Below are positions 1 to 8,700 of a stretch of DNA of 64,000 nucleotides, piece by piece. The stretch spans positions 930,001 to 994,000 of the forward strand of contig VISH01000001.1 in assembly GCA_007827375.1 (NCBI GenBank). The letters are read 5' to 3'. A model generated the notes under the pieces. That model was not told the origin of the DNA. It saw nothing but the letters and a program-made list of their open reading frames with translations, and ran no database searches. Numbering within the stretch: position 1 is the stretch's first letter; each line of letters opens with the position of its first letter. The position numbers and the translations under genes were made by a program. Source of the stretch: Alteromonadaceae bacterium 2753L.S.0a.02. GTDB lineage: Bacteria; Pseudomonadota; Gammaproteobacteria; Pseudomonadales; Cellvibrionaceae.

Positions 1-552
1 GGTAAGGTAACTCGACAATACACAGCGCCCTTCCGCCATAATGCACAAACTCCCAAATCCAAAAACTTCCAGATCAACCGGGCTATTTTCACACAATGCC
101 GCGACTTGTTTTAACGCTAATACACGCGGCAATACAGCACGCTTAACACCAAAATTCTCAGCGTAAAATCGCAATGATTCAATATTGGTTGCCGAAGTTT
201 GCACCGATAAGTGCAAAGCGAGCTGGGGGTATTTTTGTGCGGCGTAATCTAACAAACCAATATCTGCGAGAATCACGGCACGTGCGCCCAATTCCGCGGC
301 ACGGTCTACCGCAGAGGTCCATTTGTGCCAGCGTTCGGGCTGAGGGTAGGTATTGATCGCTACATAAATTTTTTTATGATGCTGTTGGGCGTGATCTCGG
401 GCTTTTTGAAGCTGGCGATCATTAAAATTCAGGCCCGCAAAATGACGTGCATTTGTTTCATCTTTGAAGCCGATGTAAATCGTATCAGCGCCAGCGGCAA
501 CTGCAGCTTTGAAGGCAGGATAATTTCCGGCAGGGGCAACCAATTCCATCAT
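1..552 (-). CDS. ubiU: UbiU, O2-independent ubiquinone hydroxylation protein (U32 family), 3' end cut off by window edge
   Basis: The 184 visible codons begin MMELVAPAGNYPAFKAAVAA and contain the U32-family signatures ADTIYIGFKDETNARHFAGL and FGSLCIMAEGRCVLSSYLT, which match E. coli UbiU closely. UbiU with UbiV forms an Fe-S heterodimer that hydroxylates the ubiquinone ring without O2. The C-terminal half, with most of the Fe-S cysteines, lies left of the window. The ATG overlaps the ubiT stop by 4 bp (ATGA), so the two are translationally coupled; ubiV probably follows outside the window. Too long an ORF to be a shadow although its stop is not in view. Confident in the family and in UbiU over UbiV because of the N-terminal match. 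Confidence 0.9.
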   Translation of the reverse strand, partial: MMELVAPAGNYPAFKAAVAAGADTIYIGFKDETNARHFAGLNFNDRQLQKARDHAQQHHKKIYVAINTYPQPERWHKWTSAVDRAAELGARAVILADIGLLDYAAQKYPQLALHLSVQTSATNIESLRFYAENFGVKRAVLPRVLALKQVAALCENSPVDLEVFGFGSLCIMAEGRCVLSSYLT

Positions 553-1079
553 TGCGCAGTCGCTCGAAAATTATCGCCAGCTGCCAACCATTGCTGACAC
601 TGCGTTACTACTTGCACCGTTCGCTTGTAATAGCCGGGAAGGTCTTCATCGTCAATGGCATCGAGCAGATTTTTTACATTCAAACCCACTTCGGTGTCAC
701 CTTCAATTTCAAGCTTTCTTTGAAAGAACAGAGTATCTGGGTCTTGCTCACGATTAATCAACTGCAATAATGCGGTACTGCCACCTCGAATGGTTACCGT
801 CGGTTGACAACCACTTCCTAAATAATACAGACGATTATTTTTACAAGTAAATCCCAATAATAGTTTTAAATCGCTAACTTCAACAGCCAACACTTTGTCG
901 CAAAGAAATTCAAATTCGTCATCGCAAAGCGTTTGCGCAAAAATATTGTTTAAAAGCGGTTCCAGAAATGATTTTTGAATAAAAACCGGTGTGCCGCGAA
1001 CACCCAACGCGGCAACCATCCGCATCCCAGGTTGCAGTGTACGTAATGCTGTACGAATAATATCTTTGGGGAAATCCAT
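549..1079 (-). CDS. ubiT: UbiT, SCP2-domain lipid carrier for anaerobic ubiquinone synthesis
   Basis: A 176-aa protein with an SCP2 sterol-carrier domain. The stretch QDPDTLFFQRKLEIEGDTEV followed by GLNVKNLLDAID is nearly the same as in E. coli UbiT (174 aa). UbiT is needed for O2-independent ubiquinone synthesis, probably binding the lipid intermediates for UbiUV. The frame is open upstream to a GTG at 1118 (189 aa). I prefer the ATG at 1079 because it gives the family length and because the FNR-like box at 1140-1153 would place the transcript start near 1101-1105, downstream of that GTG. First gene of a ubiT-ubiU(-ubiV) operon, directly downstream of the nitrate reductase operon on the same strand. 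Confidence 0.88.
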   Translation of the reverse strand: MDFPKDIIRTALRTLQPGMRMVAALGVRGTPVFIQKSFLEPLLNNIFAQTLCDDEFEFLCDKVLAVEVSDLKLLLGFTCKNNRLYYLGSGCQPTVTIRGGSTALLQLINREQDPDTLFFQRKLEIEGDTEVGLNVKNLLDAIDDEDLPGYYKRTVQVVTQCQQWLAAGDNFRATAQ

Positions 1080-1139
1080 AACCGCTCGAATCCGATTTAA
1101 AGCGGAGAGTCTAACCACTCGATTTACACAATGGCTTGA

Positions 1140-1153
1140 CTTATCGCAATCAA
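1140..1153 (-). promoter_or_regulatory. Candidate FNR/Anr box of ubiT
   Basis: Read on the minus strand the site is TTGATTGCGATAAG, 8 of 10 matches to TTGAT-N4-ATCAA with one perfect half. Its centre lies about 41 bp before a predicted start at 1105, the spacing of class II FNR activation; a weak -10 (TAGACT, 1113-1108) sits in between. Anaerobic control of ubiT/ubiUV fits its role. Imperfect match, so moderate confidence. Confidence 0.45.
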
Positions 1154-1216
1154 TTCACCACGTTGCGGTTATGGGAAATATAAATTAAATAGATACTACA
1201 ACTAACCCGAGTTAAC

Positions 1217-1726
1217 TCAAGATTGCTCTTCCAATAATTTGGCCATAATATCCCGCGCTGTTACCACACCCACCAGCTGCCCTTTATCCGTTACAAACAA
1301 CCGGTGCAAATGTTTCTCGACAATTAATTGGCAGGCCTCAACAACGGCCGTGGCAACGTCAACGGCACAAACTTCTGGCGTCATAATGGAAAACACGGTG
1401 CAGTTTTCATTGGCTTTTTCACGCATATGGCGCAGATCATCATCGCCCAACTCTCCGCCAAACGGACCGCAATAAAACTGCGACAAGCGCTTGATTTCAG
1501 CTTCGGTAATTTCTCGGGATTCAAATCGTACAACATCGGATTGTGTGACCACACCCACCAATTCATCATCCGAGGCGATAACGGGGGCACCGGAAATTCC
1601 GTGTTTTACAAAAAAACCCGCGAGCCGTTTTACCGACCAACCTTCGTAAACTGTAAGAACATTTTTGGACATGAGTTCAGCCAGAGAATAGTCTGCAAGA
1701 CTCTCTGCAAATGAGGTTTTTGTCAT
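1217..1726 (-). CDS. Two-CBS-domain protein, last gene of the nar operon
   Basis: 169 aa made of two CBS domains (about residues 17-72 and 112-166), containing LMSKNVLTVYEGWSVKRLA and HLHRLFVTDKGQLVGVVTAR. The stretch between them is acidic and contains YCGPFGGELGDDDLRHMR. There is no attached enzyme or transmembrane domain. Tandem CBS pairs usually bind adenine nucleotides and regulate a partner, but no partner is named by the sequence. It follows the 98-aa Cys protein by 30 bp and reads in the same direction as narGHJI, so it is probably co-transcribed and may report energy state to nitrate respiration (inference). Confidence 0.8.
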   Translation of the reverse strand: MTKTSFAESLADYSLAELMSKNVLTVYEGWSVKRLAGFFVKHGISGAPVIASDDELVGVVTQSDVVRFESREITEAEIKRLSQFYCGPFGGELGDDDLRHMREKANENCTVFSIMTPEVCAVDVATAVVEACQLIVEKHLHRLFVTDKGQLVGVVTARDIMAKLLEEQS

Positions 1727-1756
1727 CGTTATATCCTCTTACCTTGTTATAGCGTT

Positions 1757-2053
1757 TTATTGTGTAGTTGCGTTATCAATCAAGCCGTTTTGCTGTAAAA
1801 CACGATGTATTTTACGCGCGCTCTTGGCAAGTTTCTGAATATCGCCAAAACTTGGCGTTTCACCAGCACCCAATTCATCTTGCCAAAAATCAACTTCACC
1901 TTCGAGGTACTGCATCAACTTTTTAGGGCACCCCATGCACGTGTTTTGGCACAGACTTGCCGCAGGCGCATCGAGAGGCAGTTGCCGGGAAATCTCGGCC
2001 AAAAGCGCCTGCATGGCAACACGTCGTTCAGGCTTGCGGCTCTCTGCGCACAT
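1757..2053 (-). CDS. Small cysteine-rich conserved protein in the nar operon
   Basis: 98 aa, unrecognised. It carries the cluster CQNTCMGCPKKLMQYLEGE (C-x3-C-x2-C) near residue 35 and a helical, charged C-terminus. There is no signal peptide, so it should be cytoplasmic. Its start overlaps the stop of the PPIase gene (TAATG), giving coupled translation. Placed after narI and the PPIase, it may help metal or Fe-S insertion into NarGH, but that is inferred only from position and the cysteines. Coding is supported by the tight coupling and by its place within a continuous leftward operon. Confidence 0.75.
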   Translation of the reverse strand: MCAESRKPERRVAMQALLAEISRQLPLDAPAASLCQNTCMGCPKKLMQYLEGEVDFWQDELGAGETPSFGDIQKLAKSARKIHRVLQQNGLIDNATTQ

Positions 2054-2808
2054 TAATGATGATACTGTTCCGGCAATTGCTTGAATTGATAGCCTTCGAT
2101 CGTAGCGTTGTCAATTAAGGTAGCAATATACTGGGCAATAGCCACATTACGTACCTTGTTATTCAAATAATCGGCAATACGTTCTGCGACCACAGGATAA
2201 GGCAATTGTTTCGCCTCTTCCCGATGATTGATAAAAACAACATGTATGCCGTACCGACTCTCGATGGGAGAATCCACCAAGCCTTCACCACAGTGAAATA
2301 ACTGGCGCTCAAACTCAGGCACAGTTTGGCCGCTGCTTATCTGACCAAGACTACCACCCGTTTCCGCCGAAGGACAGTGCGAATGCTGCTTGGCGAGATC
2401 TTCAAACAACGCAGGGGTTTCACGCAACTGCACAATAAGCTGATCGGCGAGATCGTTAGCCTGAGAGCGCCCGCTGGCATCGTTAGGATCACATGCCAGT
2501 AGAATGTGTTTCACCTCCAACAAAGGCGAGGTGCAAAATTTGTTAGTGTTATTGGTGTAATAATTTTCGCAGTCCTGCTGGCTGGCAACAGGAAAACTCA
2601 CCTCTCTGCTTATTAAGTTGTCGACGAAATTTTCCTGAGAATCTATCTCCAACCCCACTTGCAACGCACGCTGTTTTAACAACTCGCTAATAATCAGCGA
2701 TTCGACAGCACGCGCTTTCGCCTGTTCGGCGTTTTCCGATGGGTGGTACTGCATTTCCTGTAAGACAGCTGCTTCCGCGATGGGAGTTTCATTGACTTTA
2801 AACATCAA
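2053..2808 (-). CDS. Parvulin-type peptidyl-prolyl isomerase of the nar operon (NifM/PpiC-like)
   Basis: 251 aa: an N-terminal helical region with QARAVESLIISELLKQRAL, then a rotamase domain (about 118-215) with VKHILLACDP, AETGGSLGQISSGQTVPEFE and ESRYGIHVVFIN. No signal peptide, so cytoplasmic like NifM. PPIases of this type sit directly after narI in Pseudomonas-type narGHJI operons, consistent with folding or maturation of the reductase. Separated from narI by 10 bp. Family is clear; the specific client is inferred. Confidence 0.88.
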   Translation of the reverse strand: MMFKVNETPIAEAAVLQEMQYHPSENAEQAKARAVESLIISELLKQRALQVGLEIDSQENFVDNLISREVSFPVASQQDCENYYTNNTNKFCTSPLLEVKHILLACDPNDASGRSQANDLADQLIVQLRETPALFEDLAKQHSHCPSAETGGSLGQISSGQTVPEFERQLFHCGEGLVDSPIESRYGIHVVFINHREEAKQLPYPVVAERIADYLNNKVRNVAIAQYIATLIDNATIEGYQFKQLPEQYHH

Positions 2809-2818
2809 AACCTCTCTC

Positions 2819-3499
2819 TTACCGCTGCCGCACTACCTGATAGCTGCGGTTAATATATTTCACCGGTACACTCCAAATGTGTACCAGTCGTGAAAATGGG
2901 AATACCAAGAACAAGCTCATTCCCAAAAACACATGGAGTTTATAAATAATGTGAACATCGGCGATGTGTGCAGAGGCTGCCGCTCCATTTAAAGTCACCA
3001 TATTTTGCGCCCAGGCCATTAATTGCAGCATTTCTTCACCATCCAAGTGACCCGCTGATACAAATATGGAACTCAAACCTAACAACAGTTGGCAATACAG
3101 CATAAGCAACACCACCACATCCATTTTTGCAGTTGTGGCACGAATACGTTCGTTACTGAGTCGGCGAATGAGCAGAATGGTCATACCATATAGGCAGATC
3201 ACCCCAAAAATGCCGCCCGCCGCCATGGCTACTTTTTGTTTAAAGGCTGCACTCACGCCAAGCGCATGCCACACTTCATGCGGTGTGAGCAGGCCAACAA
3301 AGTGGCCACCCAAAATTGCCAATACACCAATATGAAAGGGCAGACTTCCGCGACGCAGCCATTTTTTTTCCAACAATTGACTGGAGCTCGTTTTCCAGGT
3401 GTAAGGCTCGCGATCATAGCGTACCAACGAACCCACCAAAAAAACGGTTAATGCGATATATGGGTATATGCCAAACAATAAATGGTTGAGATCGCTCAT
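2819..3499 (-). CDS. narI: Respiratory nitrate reductase gamma subunit (cytochrome b)
   Basis: 226 aa, same length as E. coli NarI (225). Five membrane segments are visible. The four haem-ligand histidines fit FHIGVLAILGGHFVGLL (two) and YKLHVFLGMSLFLVF followed by SRLVHIWSVP (two). NarI anchors NarGH at the inner membrane and takes electrons from quinol on the periplasmic side. Its start overlaps the narJ end by 4 bp, as usual in narGHJI operons. Confidence 0.97.
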   Translation of the reverse strand: MSDLNHLLFGIYPYIALTVFLVGSLVRYDREPYTWKTSSSQLLEKKWLRRGSLPFHIGVLAILGGHFVGLLTPHEVWHALGVSAAFKQKVAMAAGGIFGVICLYGMTILLIRRLSNERIRATTAKMDVVVLLMLYCQLLLGLSSIFVSAGHLDGEEMLQLMAWAQNMVTLNGAAASAHIADVHIIYKLHVFLGMSLFLVFPFSRLVHIWSVPVKYINRSYQVVRQR

Positions 3500-4245
3500 T
3501 TCGAAGTCCTCTTGGCTAACTTCTCTTGGCTAGCCTTTGAATTAAAATCAACCCAGTGCACGGGCACTTCCAGATTGGCAGCTTTCACATTTTGCGTTTC
3601 GCCGGGCTTATGACCGGTACCACAAGATGACTGCTGCCCCATAAAATTGATTTCCTCTTCTTCCCAAGCACGATCCAAGGCTTTTTGGGTATCGTCGCGC
3701 TCCTCCGAGGCAACGCGTTGTTTCACTTCGACTAAATCGACTTTGCTGTGTGCCAGCTCCAATAAGGCCGTCATTAAAATAGCGTAGTGGCTGTCGCGTT
3801 TTTCAAGGCGCGCTTGTAGCAGGCCCAATATATGTTCCACTTCGCGCAAACCTTCCCGAGCGTTGATTTCACCCTGGGTAGCGAGAAACTCTAAAAATAA
3901 GGGGATATAGTCGGGCAACTCCTGCTGCGAAATTTCCAGCCCCGCTTCGCGGTACTGGTTGAGCAAATCGACCATTGCCTGGCCGCGATCACGACTCTCA
4001 CCATGGACGTGTTCAAACAACCACAAGCCGAGCGAGCGACCTCGTTCGAATAGGCCATCGTACTCGGACTGCACATCCAACAAATCACGATCGAGCTGCT
4101 TCCAAATAAATTGTTGCAGCCGCTCCTGCGTTAGCTCGTACAGTGGTGACTGCCAGATGATATTGCACATAGCAGCTTCATCATCTACCAAAGACTCATC
4201 GGGATAATCCAGCAGCCGGGAAATTACGCGTAGAATTTGCATCAC
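3496..4245 (-). CDS. narJ: Nitrate reductase molybdenum-cofactor assembly chaperone
   Basis: 249 aa of the NarJ/TorD chaperone family: begins MMQILRVISRLLDYPDESL and contains LSLGLWLFEHVHGESRDRG-type and YIPLFLEFLA motifs. NarJ binds apo-NarG and allows Moco and Fe-S insertion before membrane docking; it is not part of the final enzyme. It has an extended C-terminus containing CGTGHKPGE. Overlaps narH by 4 bp and narI by 4 bp. Confidence 0.95.
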   Translation of the reverse strand: MMQILRVISRLLDYPDESLVDDEAAMCNIIWQSPLYELTQERLQQFIWKQLDRDLLDVQSEYDGLFERGRSLGLWLFEHVHGESRDRGQAMVDLLNQYREAGLEISQQELPDYIPLFLEFLATQGEINAREGLREVEHILGLLQARLEKRDSHYAILMTALLELAHSKVDLVEVKQRVASEERDDTQKALDRAWEEEEINFMGQQSSCGTGHKPGETQNVKAANLEVPVHWVDFNSKASQEKLAKRTSK

Positions 4246-5780
4246 TCTTCCCCCTGAGAAACGGCAATGATATTGCGGTTAGTTTGTTTTTTACCGCCAA
4301 AAATATTTACGCCACTGTTACCGTCGCTACAGCCGTTACCAAAACTAAAGCCGCAACTGCTTTTCATGCTGTAAGCTTCCTCGGCGTAGGCTGCGTGGCT
4401 GGTAGGAATTACAAAGCGATCTTCGTAGTTGGCAATCGCCATGTAGCGATACATTTCTTCCACCTGAGCTGCGGTAATACCGACTTTTTGCAGCACCGCT
4501 AAATCTTCCACGCCATCCACCTGTTGGGCGCGCTTGTAAGTGCGCATTGCCAGCATACGCTCTAAGGCATTTAATACTGGCGCTTCATCGCCGGCAGTTA
4601 ACAAGTTGGCCAAATAGCGAATGGGTATTCGCAGAGATTTTAATTCGGGTATTACACCCTTGCTGCCGATCTTGCCAGCTGCTGCGGCATTTTGAATGGG
4701 CGACAGCGGTGGGATATACCACACCATGGGAAGGGTTCGATATTCAGGATGAAGCGGCAGTGCCACCTTCCAGTCCATCGCCATCTTATACACGGGCGAT
4801 CGCTGTGCAGCTTCGAGCCAGGCATCGGGAATGCCCTCTTTGCGCGCCGCTTCCTGAACCTTGGGGTCATGCGGGTCTAAGAAAATATCCAATTGCGCTT
4901 CGTACAAGTCTTTATCAGATGCAACCGCAGCGACTTCGTCGATTTTGTCGGCGTCGTATAATAAAACACCCAAATAGCGAATGCGGCCGACGCAGGTTTC
5001 GGAACATACCGTGGGTTGTCCGGCTTCAATACGGGGATAACAGAAAATACATTTTTCGGACTTACCGGTATTCCAGTTGTAGTAAATCTTTTTATAAGGG
5101 CAACCCGATACACACATGCGCCAACCGCGGCATTTTTCCTGATCGATCAACACAATGCCGTCTTCTTCGCGCTTGTAAATGGCACCGCTCGGACAACTGG
5201 CAACACAGGCCGGGTTAAGACAATGCTCGCAAAGGCGCGGCAAATACATCATAAAGGTTTTTTCAAATTCGCCGTAAATTTCCTGCTGTGCCACCTCGTT
5301 AAAGCACACATCTTTTTTACGTTTTTCAAATTCCGTACCGAGAATTTCCTCCCAGTTGGGCCCCCAATGAATTTTTTCCATGCGCTTACCGCTGACCAGC
5401 GAACGGGGGCGGGCTACGGGCTGATGCTTGCTCTCAGGGGCGTTGTGTAAATGTTCGTAATCAAAATCAAAGGGTTCATAATAGTCATCGATTTCGGGGA
5501 GATCCGGGTTGGAAAATATATTCGATAAAATACGCAACTTACCACCCTGCTTCGGTTCCAGCTTTCCATTGGCTTTACGAACCCAACCACCATTCCATTT
5601 TTCCTGGTTTTCCCACTCTTTCGGATACCCCACACCGGGTTTGGTTTCGACATTGTTAAACCAGGCGTATTCCATACCGTCGCGGCTGGTCCACACATTT
5701 TTACAGGTGATCGAACAGGTATGGCAACCAATACATTTGTCCAGATTCAGGACCATGCCGATTTGTGCACGTACTTTCAT
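4242..5780 (-). CDS. narH: Respiratory nitrate reductase beta subunit (Fe-S)
   Basis: 512 aa, equal in length to the E. coli protein when started at MKVRAQIGMVLNLDKC. That ATG lies one base after the narG stop; the frame extends slightly upstream (to 5804) but only into narG. The four Fe-S cluster motifs are present: CIGCHTCSITCKNVW, CEHCLNPACVASCPSG, CRGWRMCVSGCPYKKI with the Trp of the 3Fe-4S site, and CIFCYPRIEAGQPTVCSETC. It transfers electrons from NarI haem to NarG. Confidence 0.97.
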   Translation of the reverse strand: MKVRAQIGMVLNLDKCIGCHTCSITCKNVWTSRDGMEYAWFNNVETKPGVGYPKEWENQEKWNGGWVRKANGKLEPKQGGKLRILSNIFSNPDLPEIDDYYEPFDFDYEHLHNAPESKHQPVARPRSLVSGKRMEKIHWGPNWEEILGTEFEKRKKDVCFNEVAQQEIYGEFEKTFMMYLPRLCEHCLNPACVASCPSGAIYKREEDGIVLIDQEKCRGWRMCVSGCPYKKIYYNWNTGKSEKCIFCYPRIEAGQPTVCSETCVGRIRYLGVLLYDADKIDEVAAVASDKDLYEAQLDIFLDPHDPKVQEAARKEGIPDAWLEAAQRSPVYKMAMDWKVALPLHPEYRTLPMVWYIPPLSPIQNAAAAGKIGSKGVIPELKSLRIPIRYLANLLTAGDEAPVLNALERMLAMRTYKRAQQVDGVEDLAVLQKVGITAAQVEEMYRYMAIANYEDRFVIPTSHAAYAEEAYSMKSSCGFSFGNGCSDGNSGVNIFGGKKQTNRNIIAVSQGEE

Positions 5781-5781
5781 C

Positions 5782-8700
5782 TTATTTAAGCTCCTCTGAT
5801 GCACTTTCTTCGTCTAGCCAATCGACCTTATCCATTTTTCGGACAATAACGAATTCGTCGCGGTTACAGCCTACGGTGCCGTAATAATTAAAACCGTAAG
5901 CCTGTTGCGCGTAACCGCCAATCATGTGCGTGGGTTTCATCACAGCGCGAGTCACTGAATTGTGAATACCGCCGCGGGTTTTGGTGGTTTCGGCACCGGG
6001 CACATTTACAATGCGCTCCTGGGCGTGGTACATCATGCTCATACCTTCCGGTACCCGCTGCGATACCACAGCGCGTGCTGCTATGGCACCGTTCACATTA
6101 AACACTTCGATCCAGTCGTTATCTTCAATGCCGGCTTTTTTGGCATCCACTTCACTGAGCCACACAATGGGACCACCGCGACTGAGTGTGAGCATTAACA
6201 GGTTGTCGGAATAGGTGGAATGAATACCCCACTTCTGGTGGGGCGTAATCCAGTTAAGCACCAGCTCGTGATTGCCGTTGGGTTTTTTACCCAGCAGTGG
6301 CTGCACAGTTTTCATGTTGACCGGCGGTTTGTAGAGGCATTGGGTTTCGCCAAAATCACGCATCCACTCGTGGTCTTGATAAAACTGTTGCCGACCCGTG
6401 ACTGTGCGCCAGGGTATAAGCTCATGCACATTGGTGTAGCCCGCGTTATAGCTCACATGTTCATCTTCCAAACCGCTCCAGGTAGGCGAGCTGATAATTT
6501 TGCGCGGCTGCGCCACGATATCGTGAAAGCGAATTTTTTCATCTTCTTTTGGTAGCGCCAAATGCGTGTGATCGCGCCCAGTTATTTTTGAGAGCGCATC
6601 CCAGGCCTTAACAGCGACCTGACCGTTAGTTTCCGGTGCGAGACTTAAAATAACCTCGGCAGCATCAATGGCACTTTCAATTTTAGGCCTGCCTTGATGC
6701 GCGCCTTCATCGGTATGACGATGATTCAATTTACCGAGAAATTCCACTTCCGTCTCGGTGTTCCAATTAATGCCCTTACCCCCGTTACCAAGTTTTTCCA
6801 TTAACGGACCCAGCGAGGTAAATCGTTGGTAGGTGCTGGGGTAATCACGCTCCACCACAATCATATTGGGAGCTGTTTTTCCAGGAATGAGTTCACACTC
6901 GCCCTTCCACCAACTTTTAACACCGTCGGGTTGGGCCAGCTCAGCCGGGGTATCGTGTAACAACGGTAAGGTCACCAAATCTTTTTCAACACCGAGATGA
7001 CCATTGGCCAACTCGGAGAATTTTTTCGCAACACCTTTAAAAATATCCCAGTCGGATTTGCTCTGCCAAACCGGATCGACGGCTTTGCTTAATGGGTGAA
7101 TAAATGGATGCATATCCGAAGTATTCATATCGTCTTTTTCGTACCAGGTGGCCGTCGGCAATACAATGTCGGAATAGAGACAGGTAGTCGACATACGGAA
7201 ATCCAAGGTGACCAATAAATCGAGCTTACCCTCGGGCGCTTCATCCCGCCAGGCGACATCTTCAGGTTTCTTATCGCCACTTTCGCCGAGATCTTTGCCC
7301 ATTAAACCGTGTTTGGTACCGAGCAGATGGCGCAACATGTATTCATGGCCTTTACCGGACGAGCCCAGAAGGTTGGAACGCCAAATAAACATATTGCGGG
7401 GGTAATTCTGGGGGTTATCCGGATCTTCGCAGGCAAATTTTAAATCGCCGGACTTTAATTGCTGAACGGCATAATCTTTCGGGTCCATACCCTGCTGCGC
7501 GGCCAGCTTGCATAAATTCAACGGGTTTGTACCGAGCTGCGGTGCAGAAGGCAACCAGCCCATGCGTTCGGCACGGGTGTTGTAATCGATTATTGAAGCG
7601 CTCCATTTTTCTTTATTTGCCAGCGGCGAAATTACTTCGCTCATCTCCAGCTTTTCGTAGCGCCATTGATCGGAGTGATTGTAGAAAAATGAGGTGCCGT
7701 TCATGTGGCGCGGTGGGCGCTGCCAGTCGAGACCAAACGCCAGCGGCTGCCAGCCGGTTTGGGGTCGCAGTTTTTCCTGGCCCACATAGTGCGCCCAGCC
7801 GCCACCGCTCTGCCCGATGCAGCCACACATCATTAATAAGTTAATCACACCACGGTAATTCATATCCATGTTGTACCAGTGGTTCATGGCAGCACCGATA
7901 ATAATCATGGAGCGGCCCTGGGTTTTATGAGCGTTATCAGCAAATTCACGAGCAATGCGTATCACCTGCTCGCGCGGAACGCCGGTTATTTTTTCCTGCC
8001 AGGCCGGCGTATAGGGCATATCATCGTCAAGCGACTTGGCGGTATTAGGGCACTCCAGGCCGTTATCCACGCCATAGTTCGCCAGAGTTAAATCGTACAC
8101 AGTCGCGACATAGGCATGGCTACCATCAGCCAGTTGTACTTTCTTTACCGGCACTCGTCGCAGTTGCACTTCGTTGTGTTCGGTTTTATCAAAATAATTA
8201 AATTCGTGTTCTTTGCCCCCGAAATAAGGGAAAGCAACTTCCGCAAATCCATCGGAACAATCACGTAGCGTGGTTTTTAAGTCCAGTTCAACACCACTGG
8301 CACCGTCGCGTTGGTCAATATTCCACTTACCGGATTCTCCCCAGCGATAGCCGATGGATCCAGTGGGAGACACCAGCGAACCGTCAGCATTAACGGCAAT
8401 CGTTTTCCACTCGGGATTGTTGCTCTGGCCTAGGTCGTCTTTAAGATCACTTGCTCGTAAAAACGCCCCCTGCTGGAAACCGTTTTCGATTTGTTCCAGT
8501 TTTACTAGATATGGGAAATCGGTTTTGGACTGACAATAATTTTTAAAGTATTCGCTTTGTTTTTCGACATGGAATTCTTTCAGTACAACATGACCCATCG
8601 CCATCGCTACAGCGGCATCGGTACCCTGCTTGGCGGGCAGCCATTCGTCGGTAAGTTTGGCAACTTCGGAGTAATCGGGAGTGACCGAAACGGTTTTGGT

